Below are positions 1 to 7,979 of a DNA stretch of 64,000 nucleotides, in pieces. Below the pieces are notes generated by a model. It was not told where the DNA came from, ran no database searches, and saw only the letters and a program-made list of their open reading frames with translations. This stretch comes from Streptomyces sp. DG2A-72. Its GTDB lineage: Bacteria > Actinomycetota > Actinomycetes > Streptomycetales > Streptomycetaceae. The first letter of the stretch is position 1, and every line of letters starts with the position of its first letter. The position numbers and the translations under genes are program-made. The stretch spans positions 7,464,001 through 7,528,000 of the forward strand of contig NZ_JASTLC010000001.1 in the NCBI RefSeq assembly GCF_030499575.1, given 5' to 3'.

Positions 1-107
1 TCCGCCCCGAGCTGGCCGAGGTCGGAAGCCAGCACTGGGCCGCCTGCCATATGACCAGGGAGCAGCGGGAGCGGATCTGGACCGAAGAGATTGCGCCGAA
101 GCTGTGA
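1..107 (+). CDS. Oligopeptide/dipeptide ABC transporter ATP-binding protein, C-terminal fragment (DppD/OppD type)
   Basis: Only the last 34 codons are in the window (reading frame from base 3, TGA at 105-107). They contain the end of the oligopeptide/dipeptide transporter C-terminal domain, including GSQHWAACH, whose Cys and His are typical of the iron-sulfur-like cysteine cluster at the end of DppD/OppD proteins. The stop codon overlaps the GTG start of the next gene (GTGA at 104-107), which indicates translational coupling with the partner ATPase. Family knowledge: DppD and DppF form the heterodimeric ATPase of a peptide importer. The substrate cannot be read from this fragment. Confidence 0.85.
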   Translation, partial: RPELAEVGSQHWAACHMTREQRERIWTEEIAPKL

Positions 108-1333
108 GCGAGGACAAAGTGAGCATCCCTCAGAGCGAAGGCACGGTGATCACCAAGGGCGACGCCGCCCCCGGCGAGACCCTGCTGAAGGTGACCGGGC
201 TCCAGAAGCACTTCCCGATCCGCAAGGGCCTGCTCCAGCGGCAGGTCGGCGCGGTGCGCGCGGTCGACGGCATCGACTTCGAGGTCAAGTCCGGCGAAAC
301 CCTCGGGGTGGTCGGCGAGTCGGGCTGCGGCAAGTCGACGATGGGCCGGCTGATCACCCGGCTGCTCGAACCGACCGCCGGGAAGGTCGAGTTCGAGGGC
401 AAGGACATCACGCACCTGGGTGTGAGCGGGATGCGTCCGCTGCGCCGCGATGTCCAGATGATCTTCCAGGACCCGTACTCGTCGCTGAACCCGCGCCACA
501 CCATCGGCACCATCATCGGCGCCCCCTTCAAGCTCCAGGGCGTCACGCCCGAGGGCGGCATCAAGAAAGAAGTGCAGCGGCTGCTGTCGGTGGTGGGTCT
601 CAACCCCGAGCACTACAACCGCTATCCGCACGAGTTCTCCGGCGGCCAGCGCCAGCGCATCGGCATCGCCCGCGCGCTCGCGCTCAACCCGAAGCTGGTC
701 GTGGCGGACGAGCCGGTCTCCGCGCTGGACGTGTCCATCCAGGCGCAGGTCGTCAACCTCCTCGACGACCTCCAGCAGGAGCTGGGCCTGACGTACGTGA
801 TCATCGCGCACGACCTGTCGGTCGTCCGGCATGTGTCGGACCGGATCGCGGTGATGTACCTCGGCAAGATCGTCGAACTCGCCGACCGTGAATCGCTGTA
901 CCGGGCGCCGATGCACCCGTACACCAAGGCGCTGATGTCGGCCGTGCCGATCCCGGACCCGCGGCGCAAGAACGCCAAGAGCGAGCGCATCCTGCTCAAG
1001 GGCGACGTGCCCTCGCCGATCGCCCCGCCGAGCGGCTGCCGCTTCCACACCCGGTGCTGGAAGGCGACGCAGATCTGCACGACCACCGAGCCGCCGCTGA
1101 TCGAGCTGAAGCCCGGCCAGCAGGTCGCCTGCCACCACCCGGAGAACTTCGAGGACCAGGCACCGCAGGACACCGTTCTGCTCACCGCGGCCAAGGAGGC
1201 GGCGGAGCTGGTGTCGGACGAGGTGCTCGCGGAGTCGGCGGAGACCAGCGCGGCGGTGGCGGCGGAGGTGGAAGCGGCTGCGGACGCGGCGCCCGAAGGC
1301 CCTGCGGATGAGGCGCCCGCCAAGGAGAAGTGA
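104..1333 (+). CDS. Oligopeptide/dipeptide ABC transporter ATP-binding protein (DppF/OppF type)
   Basis: A 409-residue cytoplasmic ATPase of a peptide/opine/nickel importer. Visible motifs are Walker [10 protein letters not shown] near residue 70, Q-loop [10 protein letters not shown], signature FSGGQRQR near 177, Walker [13 protein letters not shown] near 197, and the oligopeptide C-terminal domain with [11 protein letters not shown]. The GTG start overlaps the stop of the upstream DppD-like gene, so this is the distal gene of the operon. It is longer than the usual 330-350 residues because of an Ala/Glu-rich acidic tail of about 60 residues that looks disordered; similar tails occur in streptomycete DppF proteins. 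A strong hairpin follows. The substrate is inferred only at family level. Confidence 0.93.
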   Translation: MSEDKVSIPQSEGTVITKGDAAPGETLLKVTGLQKHFPIRKGLLQRQVGAVRAVDGIDFEVKSGETLGVVGESGCGKSTMGRLITRLLEPTAGKVEFEGKDITHLGVSGMRPLRRDVQMIFQDPYSSLNPRHTIGTIIGAPFKLQGVTPEGGIKKEVQRLLSVVGLNPEHYNRYPHEFSGGQRQRIGIARALALNPKLVVADEPVSALDVSIQAQVVNLLDDLQQELGLTYVIIAHDLSVVRHVSDRIAVMYLGKIVELADRESLYRAPMHPYTKALMSAVPIPDPRRKNAKSERILLKGDVPSPIAPPSGCRFHTRCWKATQICTTTEPPLIELKPGQQVACHHPENFEDQAPQDTVLLTAAKEAAELVSDEVLAESAETSAAVAAEVEAAADAAPEGPADEAPAKEK

Positions 1334-1355
1334 GCCCCCTCAGCGAGCCCCCTGA

Positions 1356-1392
1356 GTGAGCCCCCGCCTTCATTCGTAAGGCGGGGGCTCAC
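1356..1392 (+). terminator. Rho-independent-type terminator after the dpp operon
   Basis: Perfect 15-bp inverted repeat (1356-1370 with 1378-1392) and a 7-base loop, 23 bases after the ATPase stop. There is no T-tract, which is normal for Streptomyces terminators. Confidence 0.85.
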
Positions 1393-1409
1393 TGCTGGGT
1401 GAGGTGAAT

Positions 1410-1917
1410 ATGGGGGTGCTCCAGCAACTGTTCACCCCGTCCGTCCAGCACACGCTCGACCTGATCGGCATCTTCGTCTTCGCCATCTCCGGCGCGCTGC
1501 TGGCCGTCCGCAAGAACTTCGACGTGTTCGGCATCGCCGTACTCGCCGAGGTCACCGCGCTCGGCGGCGGGCCTCGGCCTGTTCTGCGTCGCGGGCACGA
1601 CGAAGGCGTACGAGTACGGGCTCGGCCTGACGGCCTCGGCGACGCTGGGCCCGGCGACGGCCGTCGGCGGGGGCGTGCTGCGGGACGTCCTCGCCAACGA
1701 GGTGCCGTCGCTGCTGCGCCGGGACCGCGATCTGTACGCGGTCCCGGCGATCGTCGGCGCCACGATGGTCGTCCTGTGCGTCCACTACGACGTGCTGACC
1801 CCGCTCGCCGGCGGGTTCGCGGCCGTCACGGCCTTCGTACTGCGGTTGCTGGCGATGCGCTTCCACTGGCGAGCGCCGCGCGCGTGGAATCGGCGCTCGA
1901 CGGTACGCGAGGAGTGA
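1410..1917 (+). pseudogene. TRIC cation channel family protein (UPF0126/YadS), internal deletion plus frame change
   Basis: The first frame, from ATG 1410 (or GTG 1404), encodes the usual TRIC N-terminus with LDLIGIFVFAISGALLAVRK and ends near EVTALGG at about 1568. The rest of the protein continues in another frame from about 1561: GLGLFCVAGTTKAYEYG, then VGGGVLRDVLANEVP, and a stop at 1915-1917. Between them roughly 55 residues of the normal family (the second and third membrane segments, recalled from family knowledge) are missing. The junction sits in a GGCGGCGGGCCTC context, consistent with a deletion between short GC repeats. The total is about 170 codons instead of about 205-220. TRIC proteins are trimeric potassium-permeable channels; this copy should not make one. 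Confidence 0.8.
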
Positions 1918-3034
1918 CCTGCATCTGCCGGGTCAGCCACTCGAAGGCCGGGACCACCTGCGGCCGCCACAGCGCCATCGTGTGACCGCCCGCGCTGCGT
2001 GGCACGAACACCACATCCACGGACGTCGGCGGCCTCGCGGCCCGCTTCAGGGCCATGGCCGCCTCGTACCCGTCGTGCGGCTGGCCGGAGAGGTAGAGCG
2101 CGACCGGAGGCGGGGTGTGGGCCTTGAGCAGCAGCAGATACGGGTTGTTCGCGCGGCGCAGGGCCGGGGACTTCGCGGTGAGCGCGGCGCGCTCGGCCTT
2201 CGGGTCGTTGTAGCCGGACATGCTGACGGCGGCCCGGTAGCGGTCGGGATGGGCGACGGCGAGCTTCGTGGCGCAGTGCCCGCCCGCCGAGTACCCGGCC
2301 ACCGCCCAGCCCTCGGGCGCGGACTGTGCCCGGAAGTTGTCCATCACCATCCGCGGCACATCGACACTCAGCCAGCTGTCGGCGTTCACCTTGCCCGGGA
2401 CGTTCGCGCAGCCGGTGTCCACGCCGGGCAGCAAGGTGGTGCGCGGCGCCACCAGGATGAACGGTGCGACGCGGCCACTGCGCATCAGCGGAAACAGCTG
2501 CTCATGCGCGTCCAGCGTCCTGAACCACGCCCTCGCCGAGCCGGGATAGCCCGGCAGCAGCTCCACCACCGGGAACTTGTGATCCCGGTAGGCGGGCTGG
2601 TCGTACTGCGGCGGCAGCCAGACGTAGACCTCGCCGCGCACGCCCGAGACACGGCCCGTCAGATGCGTGACGCGCACACCGCCGGCCGCATCCATGCCCG
2701 GCCCGAGGGCGGGGGCGAACGACTGGCGGACAGGGGGCAGGTCTTTGAGTGAGATGCCGCCCGTGCCGTCCGGCCCGAGGTTGGCGGCCTGTTCCACGTG
2801 GTTGCCCGTGCCGAGCAGATCGCCCCAGTTGTCGTACAGCATGTTCTGGTTGTTGACCAGCACGAAGACGAGCGCGACGGCCGTGCCCTGGGCGAACAGC
2901 AGCATCAGCATCCGGGCCAGCGCGCGCAGGGCTCGGGGGCCGCGGATCCGCGACCAGAGGACGAGCGGCAGCGCGATGGCGACGAGGGACAGCGCGACCA
3001 GGGTGTAGAGGAACGGGGTCCCGGTGAGGCTCAT
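1826..3034 (-). CDS. Membrane-anchored alpha/beta-hydrolase fold esterase
   Basis: A 402-residue protein. The first ~70 residues hold two or three hydrophobic segments (TLVALSLVAIALPLVLW and MLMLLFAQGTAVALVFVLV), followed by an extracytoplasmic esterase domain of the esterase D/mycolyltransferase-like superfamily. The nucleophile elbow GYSAGG lies near residue 245 and the likely catalytic His is in SAGGHTMALWRP near the end. I chose ATG at 3034 because the MSLTGTPF start is conserved in streptomycete homologues as I recall them; the open frame extends to 3112. The gene converges on the dead TRIC gene and its last ~30 codons overlap that gene's 3' end. Substrate unknown. Confidence 0.82.
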   Translation of the reverse strand: MSLTGTPFLYTLVALSLVAIALPLVLWSRIRGPRALRALARMLMLLFAQGTAVALVFVLVNNQNMLYDNWGDLLGTGNHVEQAANLGPDGTGGISLKDLPPVRQSFAPALGPGMDAAGGVRVTHLTGRVSGVRGEVYVWLPPQYDQPAYRDHKFPVVELLPGYPGSARAWFRTLDAHEQLFPLMRSGRVAPFILVAPRTTLLPGVDTGCANVPGKVNADSWLSVDVPRMVMDNFRAQSAPEGWAVAGYSAGGHCATKLAVAHPDRYRAAVSMSGYNDPKAERAALTAKSPALRRANNPYLLLLKAHTPPPVALYLSGQPHDGYEAAMALKRAARPPTSVDVVFVPRSAGGHTMALWRPQVVPAFEWLTRQMQVTPRVPSSADSTRAALASGSASPATAVRRP

Positions 3035-3167
3035 GTCCCTACAGAGGGGAAGGGACGGCCTGAGGTTGACGGACCAGTACGGACACTTACCGAGAAATTG
3101 TGCGGTCCTCACCAGGAGAGGACTGCCCGGGATCCGGGAAAAGCTACCGCTTAGTAGTTACCTGTTG

Positions 3168-3173
3168 TAGCGT
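3168..3173 (+). promoter_or_regulatory. Candidate -10 element for a leaderless thioesterase mRNA
   Basis: TAGCGT lies six bases before ATG 3180. No Shine-Dalgarno sequence precedes that ATG, so transcription probably starts at or next to the start codon. No convincing -35 is seen. Confidence 0.4.
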
Positions 3174-3179
3174 TCAGCC

Positions 3180-4040
3180 ATGCCAGAAGCAGCCTCCGCC
3201 CCGGCCGCACGGGCCACGATCGGCGACAGCGAGTTCGACCGCGACACCGCGCTCACCCCACGCGGACCCGGCCTGTACGACATCGACCTCTCCGCCGGCT
3301 GGACGATCCTCAACGCCGTCAACGGCGGCTATCTGCTGGCCGTCCTGGGCCGCGCCCTCGCGGACACGCTCCCGCACGGCGACCCCTTCACCATCTCCGC
3401 GCACTACCTCACCGCCTCCCGCCCCGGCCCCGCGATCGTCCGCACGGACATCGTCCGCACCGGCCGCACCCTCTCCACCGGCCAGGCCTCCCTCTTCCAG
3501 TACGACGACGAGGGCCGCGAAGTCGAACGCATCCGCGTCCTCGCCTCCTACGGCGACCTCGACACCCTGCCGGACGACGTCCGTACGACGGCCCTGCCGC
3601 CCGCGATCCCGCCCATGGGTCAGTGCTTCGGCCCCGAGGACGGACCGGCCCCGGCCTCCGGCAGGCCCGCGATCGCCGACCGGCTGATGATGAAGCTCGA
3701 CCCCTCGACCCTGGGCTGGGCGCTCGGATCCCCGTCCGGCAAGGGCGAGATGCGGGCCTGGTTCGGGCTGGCCGACGGCCGGGACGCCGACCCCTTCGCG
3801 CTGCTCCTCGCGGTGGACGCGCTGCCGCCGACCGCCTTCGAGATCGGCCTCGGCGGCTGGGTCCCCACGGTCGAGCTGACCGTCCACGTCCGCTGCCGCC
3901 CCGCACCGGGCCCGCTGCGGGTGTCCATCACCACCCGCAACCTCGCCGGCGGCTTCCTGGAGGAGGACGCCGAGGTCTGGGACAGCGCGGACCGACTGGT
4001 GGCGCAGTCGCGGCAGTTGGCGCGCGTACGGCTCCGATGA
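3180..4040 (+). CDS. Acyl-CoA thioesterase-like protein (double hotdog, TesB/4HBT_3-like)
   Basis: A 286-residue soluble protein with two hotdog repeats. The N-terminal half contains GWTILNAVNGGYLLAVLGRAL and HYLTASRPGPA, the pattern of the thioesterase-like superfamily; the C-terminal half contains LLLAVDALPPTAFEIG and TVELTVHVRCRP. These proteins hydrolyse acyl-CoA thioesters, but this group is poorly characterised and the acyl chain cannot be predicted. The ATG lacks a ribosome binding site and probably starts a leaderless mRNA. It is transcribed away from the esterase gene. Function is inferred at fold level only. Confidence 0.8.
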   Translation: MPEAASAPAARATIGDSEFDRDTALTPRGPGLYDIDLSAGWTILNAVNGGYLLAVLGRALADTLPHGDPFTISAHYLTASRPGPAIVRTDIVRTGRTLSTGQASLFQYDDEGREVERIRVLASYGDLDTLPDDVRTTALPPAIPPMGQCFGPEDGPAPASGRPAIADRLMMKLDPSTLGWALGSPSGKGEMRAWFGLADGRDADPFALLLAVDALPPTAFEIGLGGWVPTVELTVHVRCRPAPGPLRVSITTRNLAGGFLEEDAEVWDSADRLVAQSRQLARVRLR

Positions 4041-4229
4041 CGCTTCTGTCACGGGGCTGTACCAGCGAGTGGGCCCGTGCCTGTCGGGAAGCCGCAGGTC
4101 AGCGCGTTGAGTTGAGACGAGCTTTGCCGGATTGACAGGCCGCGTACAGGGCGGCCCCAAGGAAGCCCCAAGCGCCGTTGATTGAGTGCCCGCCTCAGGA
4201 CTCCCTCATCGTTCTTGGAGTTGATTCTC

Positions 4230-4550
4230 ATGAAGCGTGCGCGCCTCGCCCCCGCCGTGGCCCTGCTGGCACTGTCGCCGCTGCTGCTCACGGCCTGCGG
4301 CGGTTCGGACGACTCGTCGTCCACCTCGAACAGCGGCAACTCCGGCCAGCAGGCGGCCTGTCCGTCCGGCAACCCGTCCGGGATGCCGAGCGGCAACCCG
4401 TCCGCCATGCAGAGCGGTGCGCCCTCGGGTATGCCGTCCGGTGCTCCTGGCGGCGGGCAGGGTGCCGGCTGTGGTGGCGGCCCGGGCGGGGGCGGCATGC
4501 CCAGTGGTCAGCCGAGCGGTCAGCCGACCGCTCAGGCCACGAAGAGCTGA
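4230..4550 (+). CDS. Small secreted lipoprotein with Pro-Ser-Gly-rich repeats
   Basis: A 106-residue predicted lipoprotein. The start at ATG 4230 is set by TTGGAG at 4215-4220, and the peptide MKRARLAPAVALLALSPLLL leads into a lipobox ending TAC, so the Cys near residue 23 would be lipidated. The mature part has a Ser-rich linker followed by a low-complexity region built from PSG-x repeats (GNPSG, GMPSG, GAPSG, GQPSG) with two further cysteines. No enzyme domain is visible. It is probably a surface-exposed disordered protein; I do not recognise a function. A terminator hairpin follows and is shared with the convergent TetR gene. Confidence 0.8.
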   Translation: MKRARLAPAVALLALSPLLLTACGGSDDSSSTSNSGNSGQQAACPSGNPSGMPSGNPSAMQSGAPSGMPSGAPGGGQGAGCGGGPGGGGMPSGQPSGQPTAQATKS

Positions 4551-4570
4551 CCACGGATCTCGTACGACGA

Positions 4571-4603
4571 AGGCGGCGCCCCCGGTGAACGGGGGCGCCG
4601 CCT
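4571..4603. terminator. Bidirectional terminator between the lipoprotein and TetR genes
   Basis: Perfect 14-bp stem (4571-4584 with 4590-4603) and a 5-base loop, placed between two convergent genes. Confidence 0.85.
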
Positions 4604-4614
4604 GTCCGTGTGTG

Positions 4615-5241
4615 TCAGTCGAGCCAGTGCTGCCGGCCGATGCTGATGAGCCGCAGTTGCCGGGTCGCGACATGGGCGACGCGCTCGCGCTCCTCCGGCG
4701 GGGCGTCCAGGGCTTCCAGGAAGAGGGAGGCCGTGAACAGCATCTGGTCGACGTAGAGGCTGGCGAGCATCGACAGGTCGTCGTCCGTCCACCCCTCGGC
4801 CTGGGGGTCCTTGACCAACTGGGCCTTCACCTCCTCGGTGAACCGGGCCAGTTGGTCGCGGATCGCCTCGCGCACCGGCCGGACCCCGCCGCTGCGCTCA
4901 CGGGCGATGAAGCGGATGTGGGCGGGGTGCGCCTCCACATGACCGACGATCAACTCGATGGCGCGGGCTATGCGTTCGTCGGGGTCGTCCGTCGCGGACA
5001 CGGCCATCCGGATCGTCGGGTGCAGACTGCCGAGCGCCTCCTCGACCAGTGCGACGCCGAGGTCCGCGATGGAGCGGAAGTGCCGGTAGAAGGCGGTCGG
5101 GGCGACGCCGACCTCGCGGGTGACCTCACGCAGGCCCAGGCTGCTCAGGCTCTGCTCCTCCAGCAGTCCCAGGGCGGCGTCCAGGAGCGCCTGCCGGGTC
5201 TTCTGCTTCTGGGCCTGTCGGACGCCGAGGGTGTGACTCAT
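4615..5241 (-). CDS. TetR-family transcriptional regulator, FabR-like
   Basis: A 208-residue repressor-type protein. The N-terminal HTH (residues ~12-58) includes TRQALLDAALGLLEEQSLSSLGLREVTREVGVAP and the recognition-helix end TAFYRHF. The C-terminal part, with HIRFIARERSGG and LRLISIGRQHWL, resembles FabR, the unsaturated fatty acid regulator of enterobacteria; in actinobacteria members often control fatty-acid desaturation or membrane genes. It is divergent from two small membrane-protein genes, and a 9-bp inverted repeat lies in the shared intergenic region, so local control is likely. The ligand is unknown and the FabR link is similarity only. Confidence 0.88.
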   Translation of the reverse strand: MSHTLGVRQAQKQKTRQALLDAALGLLEEQSLSSLGLREVTREVGVAPTAFYRHFRSIADLGVALVEEALGSLHPTIRMAVSATDDPDERIARAIELIVGHVEAHPAHIRFIARERSGGVRPVREAIRDQLARFTEEVKAQLVKDPQAEGWTDDDLSMLASLYVDQMLFTASLFLEALDAPPEERERVAHVATRQLRLISIGRQHWLD

Positions 5242-5270
5242 GCCATGCAGTTAACAACTGTTCTCCGTAA

Positions 5271-5297
5271 TTGGAAAGCCGCACGACGCGCTAGACT
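5271..5297 (+). promoter_or_regulatory. Candidate sigma-70-type promoter for the small membrane-protein genes
   Basis: TTGGAA (5271-5276) and TAGACT (5292-5297) match Streptomyces housekeeping elements, though the 15-base spacer is short. It lies just upstream of the inverted repeat at 5304-5337. Confidence 0.45.
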
Positions 5298-5303
5298 TGC
5301 AAG

Positions 5304-5337
5304 TCAGTGAACACTTGTAACCACAATCGTTCACTGA
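5304..5337. promoter_or_regulatory. Inverted-repeat operator candidate for the FabR-like TetR protein
   Basis: Perfect 9-bp arms TCAGTGAAC (5304-5312) and GTTCACTGA (5329-5337), separated by 16 bases, downstream of a promoter-like element and upstream of gene 5362. A second short palindrome, AGTTAACAACT, lies at about 5249-5259 next to the TetR start. Either could bind the divergent regulator. Confidence 0.55.
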
Positions 5338-5361
5338 ACCGTAACGGAGGGGAACCCACCC

Positions 5362-5529
5362 ATGCTGTTCATCGTCGCCGCACTTCTGCTGCTGGGCGTC
5401 GTGCTGGGCACCGTGGCCCATGCACCGCTCACCTTCACCGCCGTCGCCGCCGTAGTGATCGCCGCCTGGCTCGGCATCTTCGCGCTCCGCGAGCGGCACG
5501 GCCGCCGGCGCGCGTCATCCGTCAACTGA
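5362..5529 (+). CDS. Small hydrophobic membrane protein (55 aa)
   Basis: A 55-residue ORF below the usual gene-calling size. ATG 5362 is preceded by the strong ribosome binding site GGAGGGGAA. The protein has two hydrophobic segments (MLFIVAALLLLGVVLG and FTAVAAVVIAAWLGIFAL) joined by a short His/Pro turn, ending in a basic tail rich in Arg, so the C-terminus is probably cytoplasmic. It is the first gene after the divergent TetR gene and its operator and is followed 32 bases later by a DUF4190-type gene, suggesting a two-gene operon under TetR control. No function is recognised. Confidence 0.75.
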   Translation: MLFIVAALLLLGVVLGTVAHAPLTFTAVAAVVIAAWLGIFALRERHGRRRASSVN

Positions 5530-5561
5530 CCGCTCATCCAGCCCGTCGGGAGCTGACCACC

Positions 5562-5828
5562 ATGCAACTCACCGCATCTGCAACCCCTCAGACCACCGCC
5601 CGCGACGCCGACGGCATGGCCGTCGCCGCCTTCATCCTCGGTCTCGTGGGCCTCCTCGTCCTCAACGTCTTCCTCGGCCCGATCGCCATCGCCCTGGCAT
5701 CCGCAGCCCTCTGGCGCGGCACGGCCCGCAAGGGCCGCGCATACCTGGGCCTGGGCCTCGGAATCGCCGACCTCCTGGTCCTGGTGGCCTTCATGCAGGC
5801 GGACAACACGGTGTCGTGGAGTTTCTGA
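5562..5828 (+). CDS. DUF4190-type small membrane protein (88 aa)
   Basis: An 88-residue protein starting at ATG 5562 behind CGGGAG. After a short Thr/Ala-rich cytoplasmic N-terminus come two membrane segments (VAAFILGLVGLLVLNVFLGPIAIALASAAL and LGLGLGIADLLVLVAFM) separated by a basic turn, WRGTARKGRAY. The arrangement A-x-x-LG-hydrophobic followed by G-R-A/G is typical of DUF4190 proteins, which occur widely in actinobacteria without a known role. It is probably cotranscribed with the 55-residue gene upstream. The open frame extends far upstream, but only the 5562 start gives a membrane-protein sequence. Confidence 0.75.
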   Translation: MQLTASATPQTTARDADGMAVAAFILGLVGLLVLNVFLGPIAIALASAALWRGTARKGRAYLGLGLGIADLLVLVAFMQADNTVSWSF

Positions 5829-5853
5829 GGTAACGGCTCGAGATGCCGCTACC
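5829..5853 (+). terminator. Hairpin after the DUF4190 gene
   Basis: A 9-bp stem with one mismatch (5829-5837 with 5845-5853) and a 7-base loop, beginning right after the stop codon. A plausible terminator. Confidence 0.5.
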
Positions 5854-5981
5854 GCTGTGGGCAGGCGTTCCGCAGGGCGAAACGGTGGGCACAGCCTGCA
5901 GCGCCGGGCGCGTCGCAACGGGGTCCAGGCACAACCTGCGGCCCAAGCCCAACGCAGCGGACCCGTAGAATCGGCGTCACC

Positions 5982-7151
5982 ATGGCATACCTCGACCACG
6001 CCGCGACCACCCCGATGCTCCCCGAGGCAGTCGAGGCACTCACCACGCACCTCGGCGTCACCGGCAACGCGTCCTCCCTCCACGCATCGGGCCGCCAGGC
6101 AAGGCGAACGGTGGAGGAGGCCCGCGAAACCCTCGCGGAAGCCCTCGCCGCCCGCCCCAGCGAGGTCGTCTTCACCTCGGGCGGCACCGAGGCGGACAAC
6201 CTCGCCGTCAAGGGCCTGTACTGGTCCCGCCGAGACGCCGACCCGGCCCGCACCCGGGTCCTCGTGAGCCCCGTCGAACACCACGCCGTCCTGGACGCCG
6301 TCCACTGGCTCGGCGAACACGAGGGCGCCACGGTCGAGTACCTCCCGGTCGACCCCTTCGGCCGGGTCCACCCCGAGGCGCTGCGCGAAGCCATCGCCCG
6401 CAACCCCGACGACGTGGCCCTGGCCACCGTCATGTGGGCGAACAACGAGATCGGCACGGTCATGCCGATCCGCGAACTCGCCGAGACCGCCGCCGAGTTC
6501 GACGTCCCCCTGCACGCCGACGCCGTCCAGGCCTTCGGCCAGGTCCCCGTCGACTTCGCCGCCTCCGGCCTCGCCGCGATGACGGTCTCGGGCCACAAGA
6601 TCGGCGGCCCGTACGGCATCGGTGCCCTGCTCCTCGGCCGTGAGTACACGCCCGTACCGGTTCTGCACGGCGGCGGCCAGGAGCGCCACGTCCGCTCCGG
6701 CACCCTCGACGTCCCGGCCATCGCCTCCTTCGCGGTCGCCGGCCGCCTCGCCGCCGAACAGCGCGAGTGGTTCGCACGGGAGATCGGCGGCCTGCGGGAC
6801 GACCTGATCGAGGCGGTGCGTACGGCGGTCCCGGACGCGATGCTCGGAGGGGACCCCGCACGGGAGGGCCGCCTCCCGGCGAACGCCCACTTCACCTTCC
6901 CGGGCTGCGAGGGAGACTCGCTGCTCCTCCTCCTGGACGCCCAGGGCATCGAATGCTCCACCGGCTCGGCCTGCACCGCCGGCGTCGCCCAGCCCAGCCA
7001 CGTCCTCCTCGCCACCGGCACCGACCCGGACCTCGCCCGCGGCACCCTCCGCTTCTCCCTCGGCCACACCTCCACGGAAGCCGACGTGGAGGCGCTGGCC
7101 AAGGCCATCGGCCCGGCGGTGGAACGGGCCAGGGCAGCCGGCCTCAGCTGA
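5982..7151 (+). CDS. Cysteine desulfurase (class V aminotransferase, IscS/NifS type)
   Basis: A 389-residue PLP enzyme that takes sulfur from cysteine as a protein persulfide. Seen directly: the N-terminal YLDHAATTP, cofactor motif [22 protein letters not shown], the Schiff-base lysine in SGHKIGGP near residue 205, and the active-site cysteine loop STGSACTAG near residue 325. The next gene on the same strand is mnmA, the tRNA 2-thiouridylase that needs such a persulfide donor, so sulfur delivery to tRNA is the likely main job here. TAGAAT at 5966-5971 lies ten bases before the ATG and no ribosome binding site is visible, suggesting a very short leader. Confidence 0.93.
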   Translation: MAYLDHAATTPMLPEAVEALTTHLGVTGNASSLHASGRQARRTVEEARETLAEALAARPSEVVFTSGGTEADNLAVKGLYWSRRDADPARTRVLVSPVEHHAVLDAVHWLGEHEGATVEYLPVDPFGRVHPEALREAIARNPDDVALATVMWANNEIGTVMPIRELAETAAEFDVPLHADAVQAFGQVPVDFAASGLAAMTVSGHKIGGPYGIGALLLGREYTPVPVLHGGGQERHVRSGTLDVPAIASFAVAGRLAAEQREWFAREIGGLRDDLIEAVRTAVPDAMLGGDPAREGRLPANAHFTFPGCEGDSLLLLLDAQGIECSTGSACTAGVAQPSHVLLATGTDPDLARGTLRFSLGHTSTEADVEALAKAIGPAVERARAAGLS

Positions 7152-7175
7152 CGTCGGACCGAGCTGACGCGGGAG

Positions 7176-7919
7176 TCAGCTGACGCCGGACCGCCCCTGA
7201 GCCCCGGCCTGGCCCTGGCCCGTCGTGCCGGCGCTCGCCCTGCGCACCAGCCGCATGTACCGGTCCCAGTCCCAGCCCTCACCAGGGTCGGTGTGGTCCG
7301 TGCCCGGCACCTCCACATGCCCGATGATGTGCTGCCGGTCGACGGGGATGCCGTACCGCGCGCATATCCGGGCCGTGAGGCGCGCCGAGGCTTCGTACAT
7401 CTCGTCCGTGAAGTCCTCCGGCTTGTCCACGAAGCCCTCGTGCTCGATGCCGACGCTGCGTTCGTTGTAGTCGCGGTTCCCCGCGTGAAACGCCACGTCC
7501 AGCTCGCGGATCATCTGCGCGATGTGGCCGTCCTTGCGGACGATGTAGTGCGCCGCCGCCCCGTGCCCCGCATCCTGGAACACCTTCACCGCGCTGTCGA
7601 AGCTGCCTTGCGTGACATGGATGATGACCATGTCTACGCCGTAGTCGTCGGGCCGGTCCGCGCGCCGCCAGTTCGCCGAGGACGCCGCCACCCACTTCGC
7701 GCCCGTGTAGTCGACCGCGCCCGCCTTGCGCGGCTTCTCCACACCCGGCACCCGCCACCACAGGCGCCCCAGCTCGTCGCGCGCCAGCACGGCCGTGCCC
7801 ACCGCGGCCGCGGCCAGGCCGGTCAGCAGCGCCCGCCGCCCGATGCGCCGGTCGCCGTCCCTGCCCCCGGAGTTCTCAGCCGTGGTCCCGGAGTCCTTGG
7901 TTGCTCTTCTCGCCCCCAT
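7176..7919 (-). CDS. Secreted N-acetylmuramoyl-L-alanine amidase (Amidase_2/PGRP fold)
   Basis: A 247-residue protein with an N-terminal twin-arginine-like signal ([20 protein letters not shown]) and an Amidase_2 domain from about residue 75. Zinc ligands are likely the His of MVIIHVTQG, the His of [10 protein letters not shown] and the Asp/His of TDHTDPG; these proteins cleave the amide between MurNAc and L-Ala in peptidoglycan. The ATG at 7919 is used because upstream the frame runs antisense through mnmA. The gene sits head-on between the cysteine desulfurase and mnmA genes. It could act in cell-wall turnover; export by the Tat system is inferred from the signal only. Confidence 0.88.
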   Translation of the reverse strand: MGARRATKDSGTTAENSGGRDGDRRIGRRALLTGLAAAAVGTAVLARDELGRLWWRVPGVEKPRKAGAVDYTGAKWVAASSANWRRADRPDDYGVDMVIIHVTQGSFDSAVKVFQDAGHGAAAHYIVRKDGHIAQMIRELDVAFHAGNRDYNERSVGIEHEGFVDKPEDFTDEMYEASARLTARICARYGIPVDRQHIIGHVEVPGTDHTDPGEGWDWDRYMRLVRRASAGTTGQGQAGAQGRSGVS

Positions 7920-7979
7920 GTGATCGTGAACGGATACTCGTCGGCCTTGGTTCCCGCGGGCCCTTACCCTGGAAGGGTT

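Noticed and set aside
5331..7067. 578-codon antisense frame over the cysteine desulfurase
   Set aside because: Shadow frame with low-complexity Gly/Glu/Val sequence and no ribosome binding site.
7146..7192. Direct repeats of CAGCTGACG after the cysteine desulfurase gene
   Set aside because: Short imperfect repeats around the stop codons of two convergent genes; no further copies or clear structure.
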